From NCBI RefSeq assembly GCF_000337415.1, contig NZ_AOJD01000077.1, positions 124,583-162,954 on the forward strand: 38,372 nt of DNA. Reading direction: 5' to 3'. Within the stretch, counting starts at the first letter, position 1, and each line of letters begins with the position of its first letter. The stretch is from Halorubrum tebenquichense DSM 14210 (GTDB taxonomy: Archaea > Halobacteriota > Halobacteria > Halobacteriales > Haloferacaceae). Of the stretch, positions 23,885-31,382 are shown in pieces. A program made the translations under genes and the position numbers. The notes under the pieces were generated by a model. The model saw only the letters and a program-made list of their open reading frames with translations, searched no databases and was not told where the DNA came from.

Positions 23885-25184
23885 AGTGACCCACGACTGA
23901 AGTCGTGGGCTTGTCAGTGGACTCCCCCTCTACCGTCGAATCAACGGAGGCGTGGAACTCGCCGTTCAGGTTCAGCGTCCCTGACTTGAGCGCACACTGA
24001 CAGGGTGCGCCTCCACTCGAAGACGTTTGCCCCGAGTGGAGACGTTTCAGCAGTTTGCGAGCGATATTCTTGCTCGCGTTGTAGTCCGCGTTCAGTTCGT
24101 ACTCGCACTTCTGACAGACGAACTGGTGTTTCGACCGCCGATTGCCCTCGTGGGTAAACCCGCACGACGAACACCGCTGGGACGTGTACGCCGGACTCAC
24201 CCGCGCGACCTCGATACCGTCCATCTCGGCTTTGTACTCGACGTACTCGAACAAGCGGCGGAACGCCCACGCGTGGAATCGTTTTCCGCCTCCCATCCGC
24301 GTGCGAATATCAGTCAGGTTCTCGAACGCGATGTGCGTACACCCGTGGTTGCGGGCTTCGTCGAGAATCCGGTTCGATGCGCGGTGGAGTTCGTCCTGTA
24401 TCCAGCGGTGTTCGCGGTCGTTCATCGACTGAATCGACAGATGCGCCGACCGCGTCCTCGTCTGTTGCATCGACCCGCGCGTCTTCTCGAACTCCCGGCG
24501 TCGATGGTTCATCTCGTCGGCGTTCCCGATGAACGCGCCTGTCGAAGTCACTGCGAGCGACCCGTCCACGTTCAAATCGACCCCAAGGACTGTTCTGTGC
24601 TTGGCGTCGTCAGAAGTAGTCGTGAACTGGTCTTGCTTGTCCGTTGTTCGGCGCATCCGTGCGTGGAGGTAAAACGATGCTGTACTGCGATCGTACTGTA
24701 ACGTGGACATTCGAAACTCGTAGTCCTCGTTCAGCAGGTACTCGCCGATCGGTGTGTCTTCGGGATCGTCGGGGAGCACGTAATCGCACTCGACGCGACC
24801 GTTCACAGTCGACAGCGACACGTGGTCACGGTGGAACGTCGCAGAGCGTTTGTCATAGACAACGCTCCACGCGTCGAACTGCGGCTGACTCGTCTTCTCG
24901 CCCTTTTCGAGGCGGGCAACACCGCTTTTTGTGGCCTCGATAGCGCGTCGAATTCCTTTTTGGACGAGATTCGCAGTCAACTCCGTCTCGTCGCGGAGCC
25001 GGTCGTAGAGGGCGTTTTCGGCTTTCTGTTTCGAGGTCACGCAGTAGTCGTTCGGATGCCTCCACGCCCACTCTGAGGTGGTGTTCGCACAGTGGAGGAA
25101 CTGGTCTTTCGTCTGATGGAGGTCGTCGCACCGCTCTGTGGGAACGTTGAGTTTGACTTTGACCGTGCGAATCGCGTCCTCCAT
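23883..25184 (-). CDS. tnpB: TnpB (IS1341-type OrfB) with intact RuvC triad
   Basis: A 433-residue TnpB from the ATG at 25184 (MEDAIRTVKVKL); the frame is open six codons further. The catalytic residues are visible: Asp in VLGVDLNVDG, Glu in HIAFENLTDI and Asp in LNADYNASKNI, with zinc-ribbon CSSCG and CQKCE. It therefore looks able to act as an RNA-guided nuclease, unlike the TnpB at 21707. No tnpA accompanies it, so its mobility depends on a transposase in trans, perhaps that at 22864. The C-terminus reads into the right-end hairpin. Confidence 0.93.
   Translation of the reverse strand: MEDAIRTVKVKLNVPTERCDDLHQTKDQFLHCANTTSEWAWRHPNDYCVTSKQKAENALYDRLRDETELTANLVQKGIRRAIEATKSGVARLEKGEKTSQPQFDAWSVVYDKRSATFHRDHVSLSTVNGRVECDYVLPDDPEDTPIGEYLLNEDYEFRMSTLQYDRSTASFYLHARMRRTTDKQDQFTTTSDDAKHRTVLGVDLNVDGSLAVTSTGAFIGNADEMNHRRREFEKTRGSMQQTRTRSAHLSIQSMNDREHRWIQDELHRASNRILDEARNHGCTHIAFENLTDIRTRMGGGKRFHAWAFRRLFEYVEYKAEMDGIEVARVSPAYTSQRCSSCGFTHEGNRRSKHQFVCQKCEYELNADYNASKNIARKLLKRLHSGQTSSSGGAPCQCALKSGTLNLNGEFHASVDSTVEGESTDKPTTSVVGH
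23890..23909. repeat. Right-end hairpin of the tnpB-only element
   Basis: Perfect 9-bp stem with GA loop. It lies at the 3' end of tnpB, where the omega RNA scaffold would be transcribed; the guide would then come from E1-beta stub DNA outside the element. Confidence 0.8.
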
Positions 25185-25287
25185 CCGTACTTCACATATC
25201 AATAGATCTATTTATATATTTTAGGATTGGGATCGGGGAGTCAGGCGGCCATCGTTCGCGGACTGTATAGCATTTTGTCGGCTTCCT

Positions 25288-25307
25288 CCCACAACTGAAG
25301 TCGTGGG
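25288..25307. repeat. Left-end hairpin of the tnpB-only element
   Basis: A 9-bp stem with one A-C mismatch and a GA loop. Apart from the mismatch it is identical to the right-end hairpin of the same element. Confidence 0.8.
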
Positions 25308-25325
25308 CTTCCGCCTCGTGCCTCT

Positions 25326-25385
25326 GTGATTCCCGACAGCGGCGATATCGAAGACAGCGTCCGTGAAGTCATGGCGACAGAATGA
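25326..25385 (+). pseudogene. E1-beta subunit, C-terminal stub
   Basis: The frame VIPDSGDIEDSVREVMATE ends at TGA and overlaps the lipoyl gene start by ATGA. The IPD-x-x-DI-x-x-x-VREV pattern is the usual end of alpha-keto acid dehydrogenase beta subunits. Only 19 codons survive. Confidence 0.65.
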
Positions 25386-25669
25386 GCGACCGACAACTCG
25401 TTACAGATGGAGGCTCCGGACTCCGGGTCGGGATTCGTGCGACCGGTGAGTGGGAGTCGGACGTCGACGAGACGGAAGGTGTCATGGTAAACTGGTTCGT
25501 TCGCGAGGGCCGGACCGTAGAAGCCGGGGACACACTCTGTGAGATACAGGTTGAGAAGGTAAGTATCGACCTACAGGCACCCACCGCGGGAACACTTGAG
25601 GAGATTACCGTAGCGGAAGACGACGAGTTTGAGATCGGGGACACGCTAGGGTGGATCAGATCAGAATAA
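25382..25669 (+). CDS. Biotin/lipoyl attachment domain protein (E2 lipoyl carrier)
   Basis: A 95-residue single lipoyl domain. The lysine of the hairpin turn is K59 in IQVEKVSIDLQAP, the place normally lipoylated (DKA/EKV type). It would carry acyl groups between the E1 and E2 components of a 2-oxoacid dehydrogenase. The E1 genes upstream are destroyed and no E2 catalytic or E3 gene follows, so the intact domain is probably orphaned. Confidence 0.88.
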   Translation: MSDRQLVTDGGSGLRVGIRATGEWESDVDETEGVMVNWFVREGRTVEAGDTLCEIQVEKVSIDLQAPTAGTLEEITVAEDDEFEIGDTLGWIRSE

Positions 25670-25677
25670 ATCCAGGT

Positions 25678-26166
25678 CTACGGCGGATTTTCTGCGTCGT
25701 TGATCCCTTCGAATGTGCTGTTCGTGTGAGCGTATCGCCACCGTTGGAGAATCGCTCGTGTGACCAACGAAGCCTCACGCACAGTGATACAGGATAACTC
25801 AACAGGACGACTGGAGGCGTCAGGTGGAGGATGAAAATGCCGTGTCGGTGCATCGGGTTTCGGATGACAGTCGAATCGAAAATTCCGCCCCTGGTTGTCC
25901 GTGTAGTGGGCAGCGTAGTTCCCGGCCAAACTCCATCGAATGTCAATCCTCGCTGTTGACGCCGCTCCGACGCCGTCAGCCAGTTCGATCGAAAGTATCT
26001 GTGGATTCAGCGGATCATCCAGTGATGCCGTCTCAACCAACGGCTCTTGAGTGACAATCAGATCTCGGATCTCGCGTAACGCCCCGGCATCGATCGGGCC
26101 GAACACCCCGGCCTGTTCGCCCGGCTGACTATCCGCAGAGAATGTCTCGTCTTCCGCATCGGTCAT
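25678..26166 (-). CDS. Possible TumE-like toxin of a two-gene module
   Basis: A 162-residue protein overlapping the upstream regulator gene by ATGA. The central segment ARIDIRWSLAGNYAAHYTD, then FRFDCHPKPDAPTRHFHPPPD, resembles the histidine-rich core of TumE/DUF6516-type toxins as I recall (R/W-x-D...HPxxP...HxH). Toxins of that group pair with a DNA-binding antitoxin. The reading as toxin rests on this motif and gene order, so it is tentative. Confidence 0.55.
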   Translation of the reverse strand: MTDAEDETFSADSQPGEQAGVFGPIDAGALREIRDLIVTQEPLVETASLDDPLNPQILSIELADGVGAASTARIDIRWSLAGNYAAHYTDNQGRNFRFDCHPKPDAPTRHFHPPPDASSRPVELSCITVREASLVTRAILQRWRYAHTNSTFEGINDAENPP

Positions 26167-26774
26167 ACGACAATGGAGGTGTCGCTGTTGCTATCGTCGT
26201 CAGTGTCGGTTCCAGTCAGGTGACCAGTACGACTGGCCTCAGCAATCGCGAGCGTCGCTTGTGCGAGTGCGAGGTTGCGGCGAGTCGTTTGCCACTCTCT
26301 GAGCAACGTCCCAGACTCGCTGTCGGCGTCTTCAATATCCAGTTCCCGAGCGAGTTCCTCGGGCGAATCAACTCCGTACTCGTCACGCCAGTTCTGAATC
26401 TGTGTTTTCAGTTCGGTGATTCCAGAGGCAATCTCTTCAGGAGTACGTTCCGCAAGCAGCGACTGCGCATGCTCAGTGACAATGCCCGTTTCTGACCGGC
26501 GGTACAGCGTCGTCTGGCCGTCCTGTGATGTCGTCACTTCGCCTGCATCCACGAGCGATCGCAGGTGCTTTCGCGCCGTCGTAGGCGAGACACGAGCACG
26601 GTCGGCAATCTGTGAAGCAGATGTTGGATCGTAGGTACTACGGAGGATTTCGTAGACTCGTTCGAAGGGCGTTGTCTCCTCAATCCAGTCCTCAACGACA
26701 ACGTCGTTGATATCACGCTGTTCGGCACCGCCATCAGGACATACTTGATTGGGTGGGGGCGTCTTCTCGGACAT
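26163..26774 (-). CDS. Winged-helix regulator, likely antitoxin partner (DUF7342-like)
   Basis: A 203-residue protein with a winged helix-turn-helix at about residues 35-95 (FERVYEILRSTYDPTSASQI, then ADRARVSPTTARKHLRSLVD) and a helical C-terminal part with ELKTQIQNWRDEYGVDSPEEL and a heptad-like region LLREWQTTRRNLALAQATLA. It resembles haloarchaeal DUF7342 regulators. It is the first gene of the pair and probably represses its own promoter. A degenerate TAACCAAC...TTGGTTT inverted pair lies just upstream at 26782-26829. Confidence 0.75.
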   Translation of the reverse strand: MSEKTPPPNQVCPDGGAEQRDINDVVVEDWIEETTPFERVYEILRSTYDPTSASQIADRARVSPTTARKHLRSLVDAGEVTTSQDGQTTLYRRSETGIVTEHAQSLLAERTPEEIASGITELKTQIQNWRDEYGVDSPEELARELDIEDADSESGTLLREWQTTRRNLALAQATLAIAEASRTGHLTGTDTDDDSNSDTSIVV

Positions 26775-26888
26775 GATACACTAACCAACGTGAGACAAGT
26801 ATAATAATTTGTGGGACAGTATATTGGTTTGTGATTCTTCCGAGTGTGGGTCTCGTAGAGATGTGGTCTAAAGCCCATTTACCGGGGC

Positions 26889-26970
26889 TTTACAGCGGCA
26901 ACGTGGGGTGAGGATCGTGCCAGTTAGAATGCTAGTTTGAGAAGACGTTTACAGCGGCACTCCGGGGTGA
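26889..26970 (+). repeat. Two ORB-like direct repeats
   Basis: TTTACAGCGGCA followed by four variable bases and GGGGTGA occurs at 26889-26911 and 26948-26970, 59 bases apart, same orientation, 19 of 23 positions identical. A TTTCCAGTGGAA-like block followed by a G-string is the form of haloarchaeal origin recognition boxes. No initiator gene specific for them is adjacent. Confidence 0.6.
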
Positions 26971-27208
26971 TCTATCCACCGCTCGGTTCCTTCTCATCTC
27001 AATAACGGGCTGATCACTCCCCGTCGTCAACATCGGGTGTTACTCGCGAGAAGATAGAGACAGAAAACTCCTTGAACTCTGAAAAACGGGGCATCCGAAC
27101 TGGCAAGAGCATACTGTCACCGATTGGGTGGAACAGCTCAGACGTCCATCGGGAACACGTTGGGACGCGGGTGGTGGAGTTGACAACAATCCTGTCTTCA
27201 CCCAGTAA

Positions 27209-27250
27209 TTAACCAATAACTACGGTCGATAGATGTCGCATGTTGGTTAA
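27209..27250. repeat. Long-spaced inverted repeat, copy a
   Basis: TTAACCAA at 27209-27216 and TGTTGGTTAA at 27241-27250, spacer 24 bases. Exactly 17 bases after it begins TCGAACCCACACCCC and the first CTATCGATGTGT repeat. The same pattern with the same 17-base interval occurs at copy b. Confidence 0.7.
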
Positions 27251-27275
27251 AGCCAGCTCGGGTGGCCTCGAACCC

Positions 27276-27296
27276 ACACCCCTCTATCGATGTGTT
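27276..27296 (+). repeat. Origin-type repeat family 2, copy 1
   Basis: CACCCCTCTATCGATGTGT here is mirrored by an inverted copy at 27455-27475 and three direct copies at 30626-30727. The complementary strand ends in GGGGTGT like the Orc-linked repeats, so it may be another initiator-binding site. Confidence 0.75.
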
Positions 27297-27454
27297 CCAC
27301 AAATGCGCTGGCTGGCGAAGACAGGTTACGAGCCGCAGCCGTCTGGTATGAAATGGAGAAAACGGGAAGTATGTCGTCTGTTACCCATGATATCTCGATG
27401 TGAATACCACACAGATTCCCGTTGTCCTTCAAACACCAGAGATCGGTTGGCGCG

Positions 27455-27475
27455 AACACATCGATAGAGGGGTGT
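27455..27475 (-). repeat. Origin-type repeat family 2, inverted copy 2
   Basis: ACACATCGATAGAGGGGTGT, an exact inverted match to the copy at 27276, with about 158 bases between them. The pair encloses AT-richer DNA, as at origins with inverted ORBs. Confidence 0.75.
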
Positions 27476-27523
27476 GTCTCGACAACCTCATCGTGGTTAC
27501 ACATCGCACGAAGGCCGTCGAAT

Positions 27524-28147
27524 ATTCGACTCGAACACGAAGTCTACTACGGCTGGGTCGCGTTCGTTCCACAGCGCGAGAGCGACTCCGGCGCGTTGTC
27601 GAAGTACTTTGGGAGGGTCGCCGATGCCGACGAGTTCAAGCTCAGAGGTATCGAAGCCCGGCAGCGCTCAACCCCGCCGTTCATCGAAGACGTCCAGCAG
27701 GAGTGTCTCGAACGGCTCCACGCGACTCGATCGCCGGACGCCGTACTCGACTGTCTTCAAGACACCATCAAGCGCCATTTCGCTGGAACGGTGCCGGTTG
27801 AACAACTTGTCGAGCGGAATCGTGTCTCTAAGCCACTCGAAGGGTATACGCAGAACACCCAGAACGTGGCGGGAATAAAACGAGCCCGGGATCTGGACCT
27901 CGCTGTTCTTCCAGGACAGGACATTGAATACGTAGTCGTCGATGACGGGAAAACCTCGCGAGAACGGGTCGCCCTTGTTCATGAGGAGATCGAGGCCTAC
28001 GGCACCTCGTACTATGAGACACAACTTATCAGGGCTGTCGAGAGTGTACTGTGGCCGATGGGCTGTGATCGAACGGAGATTCGTCGAGAACTCACGGAGA
28101 CACGGGTCCCAAAGTTGACGGCGTACACGAACACGGAAGATTGTTAA
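27524..28147 (+). pseudogene. Family B DNA polymerase, C-terminal fragment
   Basis: About 207 codons with strong similarity in memory to the thumb/C-terminal region of haloarchaeal PolB-type polymerases: YYGWVAFVPQRESDSGALSKYF, then RGIEARQRSTPPFI, NRVSKPLEGYTQ and PGQDIEYVVVDD. Exonuclease and polymerase active-site regions are missing, and upstream the frame passes into origin repeats, so there is no true start. The protein cannot polymerise. A complete gene has evidently been replaced or cut at its 5' side by the origin repeat block. A downstream inverted repeat starts within its stop region. Confidence 0.8.
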
Positions 28148-28186
28148 CCAACAAAGGAGTCATCAGGAGCGGCTCTGTTGGTTAAC
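28144..28186. repeat. Long-spaced inverted repeat, copy b
   Basis: TTAACCAACA at 28144-28153 and TGTTGGTTAA at 28177-28186, spacer 23 bases. It directly follows the polymerase fragment, and 17 bases beyond it is TCGAACCCCCACACCCC, which leads into the inverted Orc repeat. Confidence 0.85.
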
Positions 28187-28203
28187 CACTGCCCCTCACG
28201 AGA

Positions 28204-28890
28204 TCGAACCCCCACACCCCGTGTGCGATATGAAATCGGGAAGATGGTGGGAGGGGGTAGCCAACGGGAAAGACCCCGAACCGCCGGAAATTCATGATTT
28301 TACGGAGGTAGAGCCTCAGAGACGGCAATATCACGAAAGGCTATATTTCATAGAAACCTTTAGATAGACACTCTGTCAACCATAGCCGCAATAAGGCTCA
28401 AGTCAGTCAAAACGAAACAGTATGTTTCGTGATATAATTGGACTCGTCCATAGCTTTGACCCTTCGTGAGATGGACGCCTCCGTTGGTTTGACGCCTTCT
28501 CGTGGACTCTCTCGCCATTTTCCAACTCTTCAGATGACTCGTCCTTACCTACCCTATCACCAAATTCATATCGCACACGGGGTGTGGGGGTAACCCACCG
28601 ACGAGATCAGACTCCACTCGAGATATTCAAGAGATCTTCTCGGCACATCTAGTCGAGAATACGTCTAGTAATTCATTTTGTACACGGGGAGTACCTCTGC
28701 CGAACATATCCGTCTCGCCTTGACATCGACAGGTGTTCGATGACCTGATCGATATTTCATATCGCACACGGGGGGTCACTACGTCTAATTGATTTCGCCC
28801 GCGGTTACAGTATTACTTCGCCTCCCCTTCGAGTAACCGCCTGTACTGTGAGAATTTAGCAAATTTAATCTCGCACACGGTCCCCATATT
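28204..28890. other. Replication origin region upstream of orc1/cdc6
   Basis: Five copies of an ORB-like repeat with core TCGCACACGGGGTGTG: one inverted at 28212-28236, then direct copies at 28564, 28671, 28754 and 28862 with decreasing match. The first two form a perfect inverted pair of about 26 bases that flanks some 330 bases, including an AT-rich stretch around 28318-28440 with ATATCACG and ATATAATTGG that could be the unwinding element. This layout next to an initiator gene is the standard haloarchaeal origin. No gene is seen between 28189 and 28920. Confidence 0.82.
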
Positions 28891-28920
28891 TATTTATAGT
28901 TTCGCTCCAACTGCGGAAAT

Positions 28921-30267
28921 ATGGTTGACGGTGACGATCAACAGTCCCTCTCACAATCTATCAAAGGACGCCTCCAGGAGGGAGTTCAAAACTCGGTTTT
29001 CCGAGATAAGGGCCTTCTCGACCCGGATGCCGTCATCGACGAGGACCGAATCGTCGGTCGTGATGACCAGCTTGACGATATCATCACCTACCTACGACCG
29101 GCAGTACAGGGAAACCGCCCACCAAATATGCTTCTCTACGGCCCATCCGGGACGGGGAAGTCGCTCATTATCAACGCGGTCTGTCAGCAGGTTCTCGAAC
29201 TCGCGAACGCCCAAGACGACCGTTTTGGGGTTATTAAAATCAACTGTCAGACAATCAAATCGCACGATAGGGCCGTCTATCGACTTGTGGAAAACGCCGC
29301 AACTGAAGCAGACGTTGAAGTTGGAGTTCCACAGAGTGGTGTCTCGACAGACCAGAAACTCAACCGGTTCTATGAGATCCTGAGCAACAACTTCGACTCG
29401 GTCATCATCATCCTGGATGAGGTTGACCTCTTGGTAGGGCGACAGCGGGACCCGAACGATGAGCCAGCATACTCCAAGTTGCTCTATCAGCTCTCTCGGG
29501 CATCACAGCTCGGCCAGATCGAGGGGCACGTTTCTGTTGCAGCGCTCACAAACGATCCCCGGTTCATGGAGAACCTCGACGGTCGGGCAGAGAGCTCGTT
29601 CAATCCGCAGGATGTCGTCTTTTCAGACTATGATGCGGACCAACTACAGTCTATTCTGAAACGACGTCGTGACGCATATCGGGACGGTGTCCTTGAGGAC
29701 GGGATCATTCCACTTAGCTCCGCATTTGCGGCACAGGACCACGGTGACGCCCGGAAAGCGATCGATCTGTTTCGGAAAGCAGGCGAGATTGCAGACCGTG
29801 AAGGCGAAGAGATGGTTCATGAAGGGCACGTTCGTGATGCCCAGAAAGAAGCCGAACGGGATCGAACGCTGACTCAGATGCAAGGGTTGTCGACCCAAAA
29901 GAAACTCTCGCTTTACGCTACTGCGATTGTCCCCGTCTACTCACAACGCAATCTGAACGCTGTTCCCAGTACGGTTGCATATCGTGTGTATCAGTACCTT
30001 ACTGACTTACTTGACGCTGATACAAAATCGCGCGACTCCTACCTCCGGTATATGAGTGAAGCGGAGACATACAACTTTGTCACATCAGAAAAACGTGGAC
30101 GCGGCTACGGCAGCGGTGTTCACAAGGAGTACACGTTTGTTGATGATCCGGGTGTGGTTGCTGAAACTCTTCGAGCTGACATCCGGATTGAAGAGGCAGA
30201 CAATGAAGGCGATCTAATCAAATCTGTTGTCAACGCACAAATAGATGATTTCTTCGAAGGAAAGTAG
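28921..30267 (+). CDS. orc: Orc1/Cdc6 replication initiator
   Basis: A 448-residue AAA+ initiator. Walker A is GPSGTGKS at residues 74-81, Walker B is VIIILDEVD at 161-169, sensor-like AALTNDPRFMENLDGR follows, and the C-terminal winged helix covers about residues 340-430. It would bind the flanking ORB-like repeats and load the replicative helicase. Repeats lie on both sides of the gene and the last upstream one is only 35 bases from the ATG, so binding may also repress its own promoter. TATTTATAG just before the start could be the TATA box of a nearly leaderless transcript. Confidence 0.96.
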   Translation: MVDGDDQQSLSQSIKGRLQEGVQNSVFRDKGLLDPDAVIDEDRIVGRDDQLDDIITYLRPAVQGNRPPNMLLYGPSGTGKSLIINAVCQQVLELANAQDDRFGVIKINCQTIKSHDRAVYRLVENAATEADVEVGVPQSGVSTDQKLNRFYEILSNNFDSVIIILDEVDLLVGRQRDPNDEPAYSKLLYQLSRASQLGQIEGHVSVAALTNDPRFMENLDGRAESSFNPQDVVFSDYDADQLQSILKRRRDAYRDGVLEDGIIPLSSAFAAQDHGDARKAIDLFRKAGEIADREGEEMVHEGHVRDAQKEAERDRTLTQMQGLSTQKKLSLYATAIVPVYSQRNLNAVPSTVAYRVYQYLTDLLDADTKSRDSYLRYMSEAETYNFVTSEKRGRGYGSGVHKEYTFVDDPGVVAETLRADIRIEEADNEGDLIKSVVNAQIDDFFEGK

Positions 30268-30295
30268 CGTTCAGTGCTGTCGCTTCCATAACTAG

Positions 30296-30512
30296 ATTCA
30301 TTTCGCACACGGGGTGTGATGTCGTTAGAACATATGTTAATATTGGTAAATATGTCTGACAACCGTATACACGATTTCATTTCGCACACGGGGTGTCTCC
30401 GCTTGATTCGTCAACTGATTCATTTCTCATACGGGGTGCGTCCTGAATCAGCGTAAAATCATCTCGCACACGGGGGGTACTATTACAGATTTCATTTCGC
30501 ACACGGGGTGTG
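30296..30512 (+). repeat. Five ORB-like repeats downstream of orc1/cdc6
   Basis: Direct copies of the core TTTCGCACACGGGGTGTG start at 30296, 30374, 30418, 30457 and 30489, with variants TTTCTCATACGGGGTGCG and CTCGCACACGGGGGGT. They have the same orientation as the upstream copies and share the leading ATTTCAT or ATTCAT. Confidence 0.85.
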
Positions 30513-30625
30513 TAGACATCAATATCCGGCTATAAACCTGTTCTACCTGCCAGTATCGACGGTGACCAACATTTGGACTTGACTTAATTTTCCGCTTCGA
30601 TCTACGGTTCAACTGACCGGAAGGG

Positions 30626-30727
30626 ACACCCCTCTATCGATGTGTTTTGAAAAGCCCGCTTGAATACACCCCTCTATCGAAGTGTTCACAGTAGCAGTCA
30701 CTGTACACACCCCTCTATCGAAGTGTA
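30626..30727 (+). repeat. Three direct copies of origin-type repeat family 2
   Basis: CACCCCTCTATCGATGTGT at 30626-30646 and CACCCCTCTATCGAAGTGT at 30666-30686 and 30707-30727. The spacing is about 40 bases, roughly four helical turns, so bound proteins would lie on one face of DNA. Confidence 0.85.
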
Positions 30728-30773
30728 GAAGCAGGTGGTGGTTATCCCTAGTATCGACGCCGACTCTCAGTAC

Positions 30774-31097
30774 CTACTCATCCGCGTTGACCGGTCCTTT
30801 GTACTTGGACTTCACTGAGTTTCCTTCCCGCCACTGCCAGTAGTAGTAGCGGTTGTCGTTGATTTCCTTGATCGTGATCGTCGCCTTCGCTGGGACATCG
30901 TCCGGAAGGTCATCGGGTCGTTCCTCGACGTCGGAATCATCCTGCTCCGCTTCGATATCCGCTTCCAGCTCTTTGTGTTCGGCTAACGCCTCGCCATACC
31001 GAGCAACGTCCCGAAGCTGCGCTGGTGTGGCTTCGTTGAGGGCGTCGACGACCTCTGCCGGGAGGGTTGCTGGTGGGATCGGTGGTTCGTCGGACAT
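30774..31097 (-). CDS. Plasmid protein resembling DUF6788
   Basis: A 107-residue protein. The C-terminal ITIKEINDNRYYYWQWREGN and KSKYKGPV pattern resembles the DUF6788-type domain often found in archaeal mobile DNA; the middle is strongly acidic. Function is unknown. It is divergent from the gene at 31154, with the inverted repeat copy c between their starts. Confidence 0.65.
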   Translation of the reverse strand: MSDEPPIPPATLPAEVVDALNEATPAQLRDVARYGEALAEHKELEADIEAEQDDSDVEERPDDLPDDVPAKATITIKEINDNRYYYWQWREGNSVKSKYKGPVNADE

Positions 31098-31111
31098 CGG
31101 CTGTTCTCGTA

Positions 31112-31152
31112 TTAACCAACACAGTCTGCTACTCCATAATTTTGTTGGTTAA
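31112..31152. promoter_or_regulatory. Long-spaced inverted repeat, copy c, in a divergent promoter
   Basis: TTAACCAACA at 31112-31121 and TGTTGGTTAA at 31143-31152, spacer 21. The left arm is 15 bases from the start of the minus-strand gene and the right arm touches the ATG of the plus-strand gene, which is what an operator for both would look like. Confidence 0.75.
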
Positions 31153-31153
31153 G

Positions 31154-31306
31154 ATGGTGTTACAGCGAACGAGCCTCCACGTTGACATCGACGAGGAGGA
31201 CCTCCGAGCGCAGGCAGCGAAGTACGGGATCGACGACGTGATCGACGCGCTACTCCAGTCCCTCGAGACGCACGGGGAGGTCGGGGATGACCGGCTCTCG
31301 GAGTGA
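31154..31306 (+). CDS. 50-residue plasmid protein
   Basis: A short frame starting at the ATG two bases after the inverted repeat: MVLQRTSLHVDIDEEDLRAQ, then AAKYGIDDVIDALLQSLETH. It has a helix-rich composition with a start like ribbon-helix-helix proteins (beta strand then helix), but the match is weak. Function is not assigned. A longer frame starting in the repeat region is rejected. Confidence 0.5.
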   Translation: MVLQRTSLHVDIDEEDLRAQAAKYGIDDVIDALLQSLETHGEVGDDRLSE

Positions 31307-31382
31307 AACGAGTTCCAGGAGTTTGCGGCTGATTACGAAATTGAATCCTGAACGAGTGCTAATCTGGAACGAATTAAGGGAG

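Larger units (their letters stand above)
23884..25322 (-). mobile_element. tnpB-only IS605-group (IS1341-type) element
   Basis: About 1.44 kb with hairpins CCCACGACT-GA-AGTCGTGGG at 23890-23909 and CCCACAACT-GA-AGTCGTGGG at 25288-25307. The left-end context TCGGCTTC-hairpin-GCTTCCGCCT closely matches the element at 21695-23386, so the same TnpA may recognise both. It sits in E1-beta and, unlike a clean insertion, nearly all of E1-beta is absent, so a deletion accompanied or followed it. Boundaries are inferred by analogy. Confidence 0.82.
26775..27523. other. Non-coding region with origin-type repeats
   Basis: About 750 bases with no convincing gene. It contains two ORB-like repeats (26889 and 26948), one long-spaced inverted repeat (27209-27250) and an inverted pair of the CTATCGATGTGT repeats (27276 and 27455). 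Between these, short frames lack coding character. Confidence 0.6.

Noticed and set aside
27251-27275. A tRNA-like 3' end (TTCGAGGCC on the minus strand)
   Set aside because: The would-be T-arm has a four-base stem and eight-base loop, and no acceptor, D or anticodon arm can be drawn.
28144-28186. Intrinsic terminator after the polymerase fragment
   Set aside because: The same arms recur at three other places, including a divergent promoter, so a general protein-binding or recombination site is more likely, though a terminator role is not excluded.
26889-30727. A CRISPR array, because of many spaced repeats
   Set aside because: Repeat spacing is irregular, several copies are inverted or degenerate, no cas gene is present, and the repeats surround an orc1/cdc6 gene, so origin boxes explain them better.
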